From the NCBI RefSeq assembly GCF_002288005.1, contig NZ_CP016771.1, positions 496,001 through 560,000 of the forward strand: a DNA stretch of 64,000 nucleotides, in the 5' to 3' direction. The DNA is from Candidatus Nanopelagicus hibericus. Lineage in GTDB: Bacteria; Actinomycetota; Actinomycetes; Nanopelagicales; Nanopelagicaceae. The notes beneath the pieces are model-generated. The model ran no database searches. It was not told where the DNA came from and saw nothing but the letters and a program-made list of their open reading frames with translations. Within the stretch, counting starts at the first letter, position 1; each line of letters starts with the position of its first letter. Shown here in pieces: positions 34,923-42,902 of the stretch. The position numbers and the translations under genes are program-made.

Positions 34923-35939
34923 ATGAGTAGTTTTGTACCCCAACCTGCGAAATTGCCCTCAAATCAGTTTGACCATTTTTACAAGGGTGGTTATCGCATC
35001 GGCAAATTGCGCAATGGACCAGGTGGTCCAATGCGGCCAGAGGAGTGGATTGCATCAACCACCACACGGTTTGGCCAGCAAGAAAATGGTCTTTCCAAGT
35101 TACCCAATGGGCAACTGCTAAAAGATGCGGTTGCTGCTGATCCAAAATCTTGGTTAGGTGAGAAACACATCCAAAGATTTGGTATTTCAACTGAGATTTT
35201 AGTAAAACTTTTAGATCCAGATCAGAGATTGCCGGTTCATTACCATCCCGATCAGAGGTTTGCTAAGGAAAAATTGCAGTTAAATCATGGCAAGACTGAG
35301 GCATGGATTATTTTAGAGGCGCCAGTTGGTGCAAAAGTTGGTATCGGATTTAAAAATCAGATGGCAAAAAATGAGGTGGCGGCGCTAGTTAGTAACCATG
35401 ATTCAACTGGCTTGCTTAACTCACTTGAGTTTAAACAGGTGCAGGCAGGAGATGCTGTTTTTGTTCCAGCGGGTGTGCCACATGCAATTGAGTCGGGGAT
35501 ATTTGTTCTAGAGCTGCAGGAGCCAACTGATCTATCAATATTGCTGGAGTGGGATGGTTTTGCAGTTGATGGTGATAAGGATGGACACCTTAATCTTGGC
35601 TTTGACACCGCACTTGATGCACTACAGCTGGAGCCGCTCACTGATAAGCAGCAGGGGCAAATAATAAGCAGGTTTGAATCTACTCAAAGCATCTCCCATG
35701 CAATATTTAAATCAATTGCGGATGATTTCTTTCGAGCAGATTATTTAACTGGTGATAGTCGCAGAGTAGAACCAGGTTTTGGCGTATTTCTAGCCTTGGC
35801 TGGCAACGGCCTAATGAAATTTAGTAACGCAAGTGCAATAAGGGTAAATATTGGCGATGCGATTGTTGTTCCTCACTCAGCTGGTGAGTTGAGTATAGAA
35901 AATTGTGCAGGAATATTTTCTCGCCCACCTAAAGCTTAA
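34923..35939 (+). CDS. Class I mannose-6-phosphate isomerase-like protein
   Basis: A 338-residue double-cupin protein of the ManA superfamily. The metal site is suggested by 'LPVHYHPDQRFAKEKLQLNHGKTEAWIIL' (about residues 100-128), with histidines and the glutamate in the usual spacing, and 'AGDAVFVPAGVPHAIESGIFVLELQEPTDLS' (about 175-205) is the second metal-binding strand. It resembles the class I isomerases used as carbohydrate isomerases. Mannose-6-phosphate made here could feed GDP-mannose for the mannoside locus downstream, though a different sugar cannot be excluded. Confidence 0.82.
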   Translation: MSSFVPQPAKLPSNQFDHFYKGGYRIGKLRNGPGGPMRPEEWIASTTTRFGQQENGLSKLPNGQLLKDAVAADPKSWLGEKHIQRFGISTEILVKLLDPDQRLPVHYHPDQRFAKEKLQLNHGKTEAWIILEAPVGAKVGIGFKNQMAKNEVAALVSNHDSTGLLNSLEFKQVQAGDAVFVPAGVPHAIESGIFVLELQEPTDLSILLEWDGFAVDGDKDGHLNLGFDTALDALQLEPLTDKQQGQIISRFESTQSISHAIFKSIADDFFRADYLTGDSRRVEPGFGVFLALAGNGLMKFSNASAIRVNIGDAIVVPHSAGELSIENCAGIFSRPPKA

Positions 35940-35943
35940 CTGT

Positions 35944-36017
35944 TGGAGGTCGGAACGGGATTTGAACCCGTGTAGCGGGATTTGCAGTCCCGAGCCTCGC
36001 CTCTCGGCCATCCGACC
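35944..36017 (-). tRNA. tRNA-Cys (anticodon GCA)
   Basis: On the minus strand the acceptor GGTCGGA/TCCGACC, anticodon stem CGGGA/TCCCG with loop CTGCAAA (anticodon GCA) and T stem ACGGG/CCCGT are complete. The discriminator is T, as expected for tRNA-Cys. CCA is encoded at 35944-35946, unlike in the other two tRNAs here. Confidence 0.95.
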
Positions 36018-36056
36018 TAGCATTTATTCAGGAGAAAATTTATGCACTTTTTTCAG

Positions 36057-36129
36057 AGCGGACGACGGGGGTCGAACCCGCGACCTGAACCTTGGCAAGG
36101 TTCCGCGCTACCAACTGCGCTACGTCCGC
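36057..36129 (-). tRNA. tRNA-Gly (anticodon GCC)
   Basis: On the minus strand the acceptor GCGGACG/CGTCCGC, anticodon stem GAACC/GGTTC with loop TTGCCAA (anticodon GCC) and T stem GCGGG/CCCGT are present, with discriminator T. CCA is not encoded. It lies 39 bases upstream of tRNA-Cys on the same strand. Confidence 0.95.
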
Positions 36130-36224
36130 GTAATGCGGGTGAAATCTATCGCATTATGCCAGCCTTGGCACAATTGCAATTTTACACACACTTCATCTAC
36201 TTACATCAAGCCGATCGTGAGAGG

Positions 36225-36230
36225 TAGCGT
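36225..36230 (+). promoter_or_regulatory. Putative leaderless -10 box of pabB
   Basis: TAGCGT ends 6 nt before the ATG at 36237. A GAGAGG lies just upstream of it but is too far from the start for a standard ribosome binding site. Confidence 0.42.
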
Positions 36231-36236
36231 TCAAAC

Positions 36237-37223
36237 ATGAAGTTAAGCGATGCAAGCTTTTGGATGGCCGGACGGCTTGCTACTGATTGTGTTGAGATCT
36301 CAAATGATCCTGCCAGTTTGGATAAACCAGGTTTTTGGGCGGTGGTCTGCACATTTGAAGGTGAATGGATATGCGCACGATTTGCAACAGTTGTGGCTGC
36401 ACCGCTGACAAAGAGTTCTTGGGGAAGTATCTCAACTACTTGGCATTCATCACAGAGCAGAGATATCTACCAGGAAAATGTAATTAAGATTAAAGAGAAA
36501 ATTGCAGCAGGTGATATTTATCAGGTGAATCTTTGCCGAGTGCTCACAGCTGATTCTGATCAATCCTTGCAAGGATTAAGTAATAGATTACAAAGTGATA
36601 ATCCCGCTCCTTACTCATGCTATTTGAACCTACCAAATTTAGAGATTGCCTCAGCCTCACCTGAGTTATTTTTAGAAAAAGATGGTGCAAACATCAAATG
36701 CACGCCAATTAAGGGAACATCAAAAAGTGATTATTTTGGTGAAAAAGATAGAGCTGAAAATGTAATGATTGTTGATTTAATGCGAAATGATTTTGGCAGC
36801 ATCTGTGCGAGTGGCAGTGTGGATGTTCCCAGGTTGCTTGCAACTGAGGCACATCCAGGGCTCTTTCATTTGGTCTCAGATGTAGTTGGCAGGTTGCGAT
36901 CTGAGATCACTTGGGTAGATATTGCAAAATATCTCCTGCCAGCAGGTTCAATAAGTGGCGCTCCTAAATCCTCTGCACTCAAAGCAATTGCGGAGATCGA
37001 AAAGGTGAAGCGTGGTCCATACTGTGGTGTGATTGGATTTGTAGAGGGCGGTAAGGCAGTTTTATCGGTTGGAATTAGGATTTTTTGGTCGGAAAAAGTT
37101 GGCAAGATTCATTTTGGAACCGGTGCTGGCATAACCTGGCAAAGTGAGCCAGCAGCTGAGTGGGAAGAGACCGAGTTGAAAGCAAAGAGATTAATCTCAA
37201 TTGCTTCAGGTGCAGTGTTGTGA
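36237..37223 (+). CDS. pabB: Aminodeoxychorismate synthase component I-like chorismate-binding enzyme
   Basis: A 328-residue chorismate-binding enzyme that makes 4-amino-4-deoxychorismate for folate. Lys159 in 'CTPIKGTSKS' is the PabB nucleophile; TrpE has alanine at this place. The downstream blocks 'ENVMIVDLMRNDFG', 'LPAGSISGAPK' and 'GPYCGVIGF' complete the active site. It is shorter than E. coli PabB because most of the N-terminal domain is missing, a known compact form. It overlaps the lyase gene by 4 bases (GTGA), which supports the folate role. The glutaminase subunit is not in this window. Confidence 0.92.
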   Translation: MKLSDASFWMAGRLATDCVEISNDPASLDKPGFWAVVCTFEGEWICARFATVVAAPLTKSSWGSISTTWHSSQSRDIYQENVIKIKEKIAAGDIYQVNLCRVLTADSDQSLQGLSNRLQSDNPAPYSCYLNLPNLEIASASPELFLEKDGANIKCTPIKGTSKSDYFGEKDRAENVMIVDLMRNDFGSICASGSVDVPRLLATEAHPGLFHLVSDVVGRLRSEITWVDIAKYLLPAGSISGAPKSSALKAIAEIEKVKRGPYCGVIGFVEGGKAVLSVGIRIFWSEKVGKIHFGTGAGITWQSEPAAEWEETELKAKRLISIASGAVL

Positions 37224-37990
37224 AGCTATTAGTAAATGGTGAAATTGCTGGTGATCCATCAAAGCTGCCTTTTTCAGATTCCTTATTAAGAGGTGATGGT
37301 TTATTTGAAACCATACTTGGCATCGGTGAATCTCCAATAGCCTGGCCGAGGCATTATGCACGTCTAGCAAAAGCAGCAGAACAGATATCCATCTCTATAC
37401 CCGCTCGAATTGATTTAGATCTGGCTCTAACAAAGTTACTGGCAGGAGTTGTAGGCAAATCAAAGATTCGACTAACAGTTTTAGCAGATGGTAATTGGAT
37501 GATTTCACTGGAAGCAGTTGAAGAGAGCAATAAGCCCGTTACCTTAATGAGGATGAAGGAGAGGGTAAGTTCTAAAGCGGTGCTTGCCGGAATTAAATCA
37601 ATCTCCTACGGGCAATCTATGTCGGCAGTCAGGCGTGCACAGGCAGCCGGGTATACAGATGCGATATTTGTTAATGAGAATGATCATGTAGTTGAGAGTG
37701 GATTTTCAAATCTAATAATTCTCACCGAAAACGGATTTGTAACTCCAGCAGATGAATCAGGCTGTCTACCCGGAGTAATGCGAGAGATACTGCTTAGCTC
37801 ATTTGGTGTGAACCAATCACTTTTTACTTATGAGCAGTTGCTTCATGCGCAAGGGATTTATACCTGCTCATCTATCAGGCTTATTCAGCATGTGAGCAAG
37901 GTTGATGACACACTATTTAGTGAAAGTGCAAATGGAAGAAAATTAATTGGTGATTTTGCTGATTTTTTGCAGAGTAAGATAACTCCATGA
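37220..37990 (+). CDS. pabC: Class IV aminotransferase, probable aminodeoxychorismate lyase
   Basis: A 256-residue fold-type IV PLP enzyme that would release 4-aminobenzoate and pyruvate. The start is GTG 37220, coupled to pabB by a GTGA overlap; an ATG at 37160 lies deep inside pabB and its extra 20 residues have no family counterpart. 'DSLLRGDGLFETIL' is the N-terminal signature, Lys126 in 'AGIKSISYGQ' is the likely PLP lysine, and 'FVNENDHVVESGFSNLIIL' holds the conserved glutamate. D-amino-acid or branched-chain transaminase activity is possible, but coupling to pabB favours the lyase. Confidence 0.88.
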   Translation: MKLLVNGEIAGDPSKLPFSDSLLRGDGLFETILGIGESPIAWPRHYARLAKAAEQISISIPARIDLDLALTKLLAGVVGKSKIRLTVLADGNWMISLEAVEESNKPVTLMRMKERVSSKAVLAGIKSISYGQSMSAVRRAQAAGYTDAIFVNENDHVVESGFSNLIILTENGFVTPADESGCLPGVMREILLSSFGVNQSLFTYEQLLHAQGIYTCSSIRLIQHVSKVDDTLFSESANGRKLIGDFADFLQSKITP

Positions 37991-38280
37991 ATTCAATTGC
38001 CAAACGAGTATTAGTTGGGGTGTTAGGTGGTCTAATTACACTTGTTGGCGTTGTTGCATTGGTGGCACCAGGCCCAGGTTGGCTGATCATATTTACTGGA
38101 CTTGGAATTTTGGCCTCTGAATTTGCATGGGCTGCCCGCCTGCTAAGACAAGCAAAAAATGTAGCTAATCAGGCGGCTGATGCGGTGAAGATTAAAAAAC
38201 GGCATCGATTGATGATTGTCGCTGCCCTTACATTTGCTTCGCTAGTTTTAATGGTTTTCTGGTACGCATCTACTCGATAA
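37987..38280 (+). CDS. PGPGW-type transmembrane protein
   Basis: A 97-residue membrane protein overlapping the lyase stop by 4 bases. The first hydrophobic segment contains the motif 'VALVAPGPGWLIIFTGLGILASEF', which defines a small actinobacterial and proteobacterial family of unknown function. A basic amphipathic middle region (KNVANQAADAVKIKKRHR) is followed by a last membrane helix. Function is not known. Confidence 0.82.
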   Translation: MNSIAKRVLVGVLGGLITLVGVVALVAPGPGWLIIFTGLGILASEFAWAARLLRQAKNVANQAADAVKIKKRHRLMIVAALTFASLVLMVFWYASTR

Positions 38281-38306
38281 TCACGCTTCTTTATCGCTCG
38301 CTTTGC

Positions 38307-38312
38307 TAACCT
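38307..38312 (+). promoter_or_regulatory. Putative leaderless -10 box of thrS
   Basis: TAACCT ends 6 nt before the thrS ATG, with no ribosome binding site and no room for a T-box leader. Confidence 0.48.
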
Positions 38313-38318
38313 AGCGGT

Positions 38319-40313
38319 ATGTCCGGCCAAATAAAGATCACCGTTGATGGCAAATCTCAAACAATCACCGCTGATCAAAAGCCGACTCACTTATATGAAG
38401 ATCAAAAAGATGTAGTTGTTTGTCGCATAAATGGTGAACTGAAGGATCTTTGGAGTGATTTAGCAGATGGTGATGTTGTTGACTCAGTTTTGATCTCATC
38501 TCCTGATGGACTTAATGTGCTGCGACACTCCACTGCGCATGTTTTGGCCCAAGCGGTGCAAGAGGTATTTCCGCAGACAAAACTTGGAATTGGTCCACCA
38601 ATAATTGATGGTTTTTATTATGACTTCGACCCAAAAAATCCATTTACACCAGATGATCTAGAAAAACTAGAGAGTGCAATGCGCAAAATTATCAAAGCCG
38701 GTCAAAGATTTCGGCGGCGGGTGGTTAGTGAAAAAGAAGGGCTAGCAGAATTAAAGGGTGAACCGTATAAATGTGAATTAATTGGATTGAAATCTACTGA
38801 TGCCGGTGATGAATCAAGTGTTGAGGTGGGTGGATCGGTATTAACTATTTATGACAATTTAGGCAGGGATGGAAATCCGGTTTGGCGAGATTTATGTCGA
38901 GGTCCACATTTACCATCAACAAAACATATTCCAGCTTTTAAGTTAATGCGGGCAGCAGGGGCTTACTGGCGGGGATCCGAAAAAAATCCAATGTTGCAAA
39001 GAATTTACGGCACCGCTTGGCCAACACAAGAGGGGCTCGATCAATATTTACATCTACTGGCGGAGGCGGAAAAGCGAGATCATCGAAAGCTGGGTGCGGA
39101 GTTAGATTTGTTTTCATTTCCAGAGGAGATCGGTTCCGGGTTGGCAGTTTTTCACCCAAAGGGTGGAATTGTCAGAAAAACTATGGAGGATTATTCAAGA
39201 AAGCGGCATGAGGAGGAGGATTATCAATTTGTTTACTCACCTCACCTAACTAAAGCAGCACTCTTTGAAACCAGCGGACATTTACAGTGGTATGCAGATG
39301 GTATGTATCCACCGATGGTGATGGATGAAGAGTTACACGCAGATGGCACAATTAAAAGAGCGGGCCAAAAGTATTACATGAAGCCGATGAACTGTCCGTT
39401 TCATAATCTCATTTACCAGTCAACCCCAAAATCTTATCGAGATCTTCCGCTTAGATTATTTGAGTTTGGCACCGTCTACCGATATGAAAAATCAGGGGTG
39501 GTTCACGGCATAACTCGAGCCAGAGGTTTTACCCAAGATGACGCACATATTTATTGCACTAAAGAACAGATGGCTGATGAATTGGATTCATTGCTGACAT
39601 TTGTTTTAAATTTGCTTCGTGATTATGGCCTATCTGATTTTTATCTTGAACTTTCAACTAGAAACCCAGAGAAATCAGTAGGAGATGAGCGAGATTGGGA
39701 GAGCGCCACTGAAGCGTTAAGGAAAGCTGCGGAGAAACAAAAACTCGAGTTTGTAATGGATCCAGGCGGGGCAGCTTTTTATGGGCCAAAAATCTCTGTT
39801 CAGGTCAAGGATGCGATTGGACGCACCTGGCAGATGTCCACAATTCAAGTTGATTTCCAACTTCCGCAAAGATTTGATTTGGGTTATGCAGCCTCTGATG
39901 GCAGCAGAAAGCAGCCGGTGATGATTCACCGAGCATTATTTGGTTCGATTGAAAGATTCTTTGGTGTGTTAACTGAACATTATGCAGGTGCTTTTCCGCC
40001 GTGGTTGGCACCAGTGCAGGTGCGTGCAATACCAGTGGCAGATTCAATAATTCCTTATCTAAGTGATGTGCTTACCCAATTTAAAAAGGCTGGTATTCGA
40101 ATTGATATTGATACTTCAGATGATCGGATGCAGAAAAAGGTTCGAAATGCTCAACTTGAAAAGATTCCATTTATGATGATTGCTGGCGATGAGGATATGG
40201 CTTTAAATGCAGTCTCATTTAGGTATCGAAATGGCGAACAGAAAAATCAAATACCAATCAAGTCAGCAATTGATGAAGTGTTAGCTGCCATAAAAGATCG
40301 CAAACAAATTTGA
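38319..40313 (+). CDS. thrS: Threonyl-tRNA synthetase
   Basis: A 664-residue class II synthetase charging tRNA-Thr. Domains in order are an N-terminal TGS domain (1-65), an editing domain with '[11 protein letters not shown]' near residue 70, the catalytic core with zinc-ligand region '[14 protein letters not shown]' near 355 and motif 2 '[26 protein letters not shown]', and a C-terminal anticodon-binding domain from about 565. The gene starts the thrS-HIT-pgsA-patA-pimA locus, the same order as in mycobacteria. A 'TGATG' junction couples it to the HIT gene. Confidence 0.97.
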   Translation: MSGQIKITVDGKSQTITADQKPTHLYEDQKDVVVCRINGELKDLWSDLADGDVVDSVLISSPDGLNVLRHSTAHVLAQAVQEVFPQTKLGIGPPIIDGFYYDFDPKNPFTPDDLEKLESAMRKIIKAGQRFRRRVVSEKEGLAELKGEPYKCELIGLKSTDAGDESSVEVGGSVLTIYDNLGRDGNPVWRDLCRGPHLPSTKHIPAFKLMRAAGAYWRGSEKNPMLQRIYGTAWPTQEGLDQYLHLLAEAEKRDHRKLGAELDLFSFPEEIGSGLAVFHPKGGIVRKTMEDYSRKRHEEEDYQFVYSPHLTKAALFETSGHLQWYADGMYPPMVMDEELHADGTIKRAGQKYYMKPMNCPFHNLIYQSTPKSYRDLPLRLFEFGTVYRYEKSGVVHGITRARGFTQDDAHIYCTKEQMADELDSLLTFVLNLLRDYGLSDFYLELSTRNPEKSVGDERDWESATEALRKAAEKQKLEFVMDPGGAAFYGPKISVQVKDAIGRTWQMSTIQVDFQLPQRFDLGYAASDGSRKQPVMIHRALFGSIERFFGVLTEHYAGAFPPWLAPVQVRAIPVADSIIPYLSDVLTQFKKAGIRIDIDTSDDRMQKKVRNAQLEKIPFMMIAGDEDMALNAVSFRYRNGEQKNQIPIKSAIDEVLAAIKDRKQI

Positions 40314-40855
40314 TGAGTGATCAATCCATTACGGGTGGAGCCGGTATGCCAGATAGTTGGCAGAGGTTGTGGGCACCACATCGAATGTCATATTTGGAAG
40401 GGGAGAATCGGCCACTTCCTGATAATGAAGTTGTTTGTCCTTTCTGCAAAATTACAAATTTGGCAGATCCAGAGGCATTAATAGTTGCCAGGGGTAAAGA
40501 GGTGTATGTAGTAATGAATCTTTATCCATACAACGCAGGTCACTTGCTAGTTTGTACTAATCGGCATGTTGCAGAATTACCAGAGTTAACATCATCAGAG
40601 CGGAACGAAGTTTCAGAGCTCACCTCGCATGCAATGAAAGTTTTGCGAAAGGTCGGCAGGGCGGTGGGATTTAATATTGGTATCAATCAGGGCAGCGTCT
40701 CGGGGGCGGGAATTGCCGGCCACTTTCATCAACACATAGTTCCGCGATGGGGTGGAGATGCAAACTTTATGCCGATCATTGGCAAAACCAAGGTAATACC
40801 AAAGTTACTACAAGAAAGCAGAGAACAATTAGCTGCGGGTTGGAATCAAATTTAG
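40313..40855 (+). CDS. HIT-domain hydrolase/phosphorylase
   Basis: A 180-residue histidine-triad protein. The triad 'AGHFHQHIVPRW' lies near residue 139, and 'CPFCKI' near 44 suggests a metal or structural site as in Ap4A-phosphorylase-like members. ATG 40313 is used because it shares one base with the thrS stop. It likely hydrolyses or phosphorolyses dinucleoside polyphosphates or nucleotide adducts. Its place between thrS and pgsA is conserved in actinobacteria. The 3' end overlaps the convergent gene by 27 bases. Confidence 0.9.
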   Translation: MSDQSITGGAGMPDSWQRLWAPHRMSYLEGENRPLPDNEVVCPFCKITNLADPEALIVARGKEVYVVMNLYPYNAGHLLVCTNRHVAELPELTSSERNEVSELTSHAMKVLRKVGRAVGFNIGINQGSVSGAGIAGHFHQHIVPRWGGDANFMPIIGKTKVIPKLLQESREQLAAGWNQI

Positions 40856-41419
40856 GAAGTGTTTTATCTCTGCCACACCTAATTTGTTTTTAAGAATTAA
40901 TGGAATCGCGGGAATGATTAAACCTGCGGAGAATTGATCCCAGCCACCCTCGATAAGTGCATTATGAAGCTCCTCTTTAAACTCCAAAATTAATTCTCGA
41001 TGCTCTAAATCGCTGGGAATTTTGGCAGAAGATTTTGATGAGTAATCTGTAATCATTTGATCTTCAAGATTTATGAGCGCAGTTGGCTCACCGTCATCAG
41101 CATGTAAGACTAGGTATGGCGTCAAAACTGGCTCCAGCATTTTGCCAACTATGGCGCTCATATCTTCAAAATCAACATCACCATCTTCAAAATCAACAAT
41201 TGCAACAATAGTTGGCACATACAATTCGCGAAAAGTATTCCATTGTGCGACTAGATTTGGATCAATTCCAGTTTTTGCACTAGCGACCACCACAACTACA
41301 TCTGCGGTAATTAAGGATGGGTCATCAATCTTGGCAACTGGCAGCCCAAGTGCGGTGCTAATTTCCTCATTCCCAGGAGATATTCCCAAGATAAACCGTG
41401 CGTTAATTAGGTCGGCCAT
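40829..41419 (-). CDS. Degenerate translational-GTPase (EF-G-like) fragment protein
   Basis: A 196-residue protein with no P-loop. Residues about 36-180 nevertheless follow the second half of an EF-G GTP-binding domain: 'ADVVVVVASAKTGIDPNLVAQW' mirrors the EF-G strand after DxxG, 'LYVPTIVAIVDFED' stands where the NKxD motif should be, and 'GLIIPAIPLILKNKLGVAEIKHFLNLIP' mirrors the end of the G' region. The NKxD residues are lost, so GTP binding is unlikely. It is a complete open frame with a TAGGCT box 8 nt before its ATG, divergent from pgsA. Role unknown. Confidence 0.65.
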   Translation of the reverse strand: MADLINARFILGISPGNEEISTALGLPVAKIDDPSLITADVVVVVASAKTGIDPNLVAQWNTFRELYVPTIVAIVDFEDGDVDFEDMSAIVGKMLEPVLTPYLVLHADDGEPTALINLEDQMITDYSSKSSAKIPSDLEHRELILEFKEELHNALIEGGWDQFSAGLIIPAIPLILKNKLGVAEIKHFLNLIPTRS

Positions 41420-41427
41420 GATCTATA

Positions 41428-41433
41428 AGCCTA
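41428..41433 (-). promoter_or_regulatory. Putative leaderless -10 box of the EF-G-like gene
   Basis: On the minus strand TAGGCT ends 8 nt before the ATG. It shares two bases with the pgsA -10 box on the other strand. Confidence 0.35.
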
Positions 41434-41437
41434 CGAT
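41432..41437 (+). promoter_or_regulatory. Putative leaderless -10 box of pgsA
   Basis: TACGAT ends 7 nt before ATG 41445. It supports that start rather than the in-frame ATG at 41436, which falls within the box. Confidence 0.42.
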
Positions 41438-41444
41438 GGTAATT

Positions 41445-42041
41445 ATGTTGCAGCGTTCATTGCGTGATCCTGTCGCCAAAATTATTGCGCCATTGGTCAA
41501 AACTTTGATCAAAATGAGGGTGAGTGCCAATTTACTCTCCACTATCGGCGGCCTAGGTAGCGTGGTGAGCGCACTATATTTTTTCGCTGATGGCAGATTT
41601 TTTGTGGGAGTCATCTGGGTCAGTCTCTTCGTGGCATTTGATTTGTTTGATGGAGCGGTTGCTAGGGCCTCCAACAAAGGAATAAGCAAATGGGGAGCAC
41701 TTCTTGATTCCACATTAGATCGAGTAAGTGATGGGGCGATATTTATTGGCGCACTTATTTATCTTATTGATCAACAGGACCGATTGGTGCCGGTTTTACT
41801 AGCTGCAACTTTCGCCTCCTTTATGGTCTCTTACATAAAAGCTCGAGCTGAATCATTATTGATTAAATGTGATGGTGGCTTAGCCGAAAGAGGTGAGCGA
41901 GTTGTCATAATTCTTACCGCTTATGGTCTACATGGGCTTGGAGTTGATTATGCAATGGCGGTAGGAGTGTGGATCATTGCTTTGATTTCAATTTTTACCA
42001 TGGTACAGCGAATGATGATTGTTTATAAAGCGGTGAAATAA
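41445..42041 (+). CDS. pgsA: CDP-alcohol phosphatidyltransferase (phosphatidylinositol phosphate synthase)
   Basis: A 198-residue membrane enzyme transferring a phosphatidyl group from CDP-diacylglycerol to inositol-1-phosphate. The family signature is complete, starting at Asp66: D-x2-D-G-x2-A-R-x8-G-x3-D-x3-D within 'DLFDGAVAR...GALLDSTLD'. About six membrane helices follow the amphipathic N-terminus. ATG 41445 is chosen over the long upstream open frame, which runs antisense through the neighbouring gene. The mannoside genes behind it make phosphatidylinositol the likely product rather than phosphatidylglycerol. Confidence 0.9.
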   Translation: MLQRSLRDPVAKIIAPLVKTLIKMRVSANLLSTIGGLGSVVSALYFFADGRFFVGVIWVSLFVAFDLFDGAVARASNKGISKWGALLDSTLDRVSDGAIFIGALIYLIDQQDRLVPVLLAATFASFMVSYIKARAESLLIKCDGGLAERGERVVIILTAYGLHGLGVDYAMAVGVWIIALISIFTMVQRMMIVYKAVK

Positions 42042-42902
42042 ATGCATTTGCTTTATCTATTTGCCTGGCGATTGATCGGAGTACTGCCAGAGAGAATGGC
42101 GTATAAATTGGCAAATTTAATCTCCGATCAAATCTATCGACGTCAAGGCAGAGGTGTAAAGCGTCTGCGTAGCAACTACCAAAAGGTGATGCCAGAGTTA
42201 TCTGCAGTTGAATTAAAAAAACTAACAAAAGCTGGGATGAGATCTTATCTACGGTACTGGTTTGATACTTTTCGACTTAACAAATGGAGTAAAGCAAGGG
42301 TTATCGAAACCACTTTTGTGGTGCGCGAAAACTTGCTTCGGGATCCGATTGAAAGCAAACGAGGATGCATAATCGCATTGCCACACTCTGGTAATTGGGA
42401 TCATGCTGCTGCTTATTTTTGTTCGACTGGTATTCCGGTCACAGCTGTGGTGGAAAAATTAAAGCCAGAGGCAATTTTTAACAAATTTCTTGCATATCGC
42501 CAAAGCATTGGAATTGAGGCAATAAGCCATAAGGAAAAGACCATTCCAATTTTAGTTGATAGATTAAAAGCTGGAAAACTAGTTGCCCTTGTTGCAGATC
42601 GCGATATGTCTAGAAATGGTATCGAGGTGAACTTCTTTGGCCATACTGCAAAAATGCCGGCAGGTCCTGCGATATTAGCTCTAAAGACTGGCTCACCATT
42701 GATCACTGCATATATTCGTTATCTAGATACTGGAATTGAAATCACTTTTGATGAAACAATTAAGCCTCCAATTGGTGGTAGTGAAGCGGATTCAATAAAG
42801 AGCATTACGCAATCAATGGCAGATAATTTTGCAAAGCGCATTAAAGCTTCACCAGTAGATTGGCACATGTTGCAAAGGATCTGGCTAGATGAAGAAAATT
42901 AG
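42042..42902 (+). CDS. patA: Phosphatidylinositol mannoside acyltransferase (LpxL/HtrB-like)
   Basis: A 286-residue acyltransferase of the LpxL/HtrB fold, placed directly at the pgsA stop. The catalytic H-x4-D motif is 'HSGNWD' with His115 and Asp120. 'VALVADRDMSRNGIEVNFFG' near residue 183 is the second conserved block. In mycobacteria the gene at this position acylates phosphatidylinositol mannosides at the inner face of the membrane. It overlaps pimA by 14 bases. Confidence 0.9.
   Translation: MHLLYLFAWRLIGVLPERMAYKLANLISDQIYRRQGRGVKRLRSNYQKVMPELSAVELKKLTKAGMRSYLRYWFDTFRLNKWSKARVIETTFVVRENLLRDPIESKRGCIIALPHSGNWDHAAAYFCSTGIPVTAVVEKLKPEAIFNKFLAYRQSIGIEAISHKEKTIPILVDRLKAGKLVALVADRDMSRNGIEVNFFGHTAKMPAGPAILALKTGSPLITAYIRYLDTGIEITFDETIKPPIGGSEADSIKSITQSMADNFAKRIKASPVDWHMLQRIWLDEEN

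Noticed and set aside
35905-36240. Plus-strand open frames of 111 and 61 codons across the tRNA-Cys and tRNA-Gly genes
   Set aside because: They are translations of tRNA antisense sequence; the RR/GSNPRP-like peptides are a known artefact of tRNA regions.
37160-37219. Upstream ATG for the aminodeoxychorismate lyase gene
   Set aside because: It lies inside pabB. The GTG at 37220 gives a GTGA overlap and the family's normal N-terminus.
41073-41444. Long upstream extension of pgsA (open frame from 41073)
   Set aside because: It runs antisense through the EF-G-like gene, and the family N-terminus starts at 41445, just after a TACGAT box.
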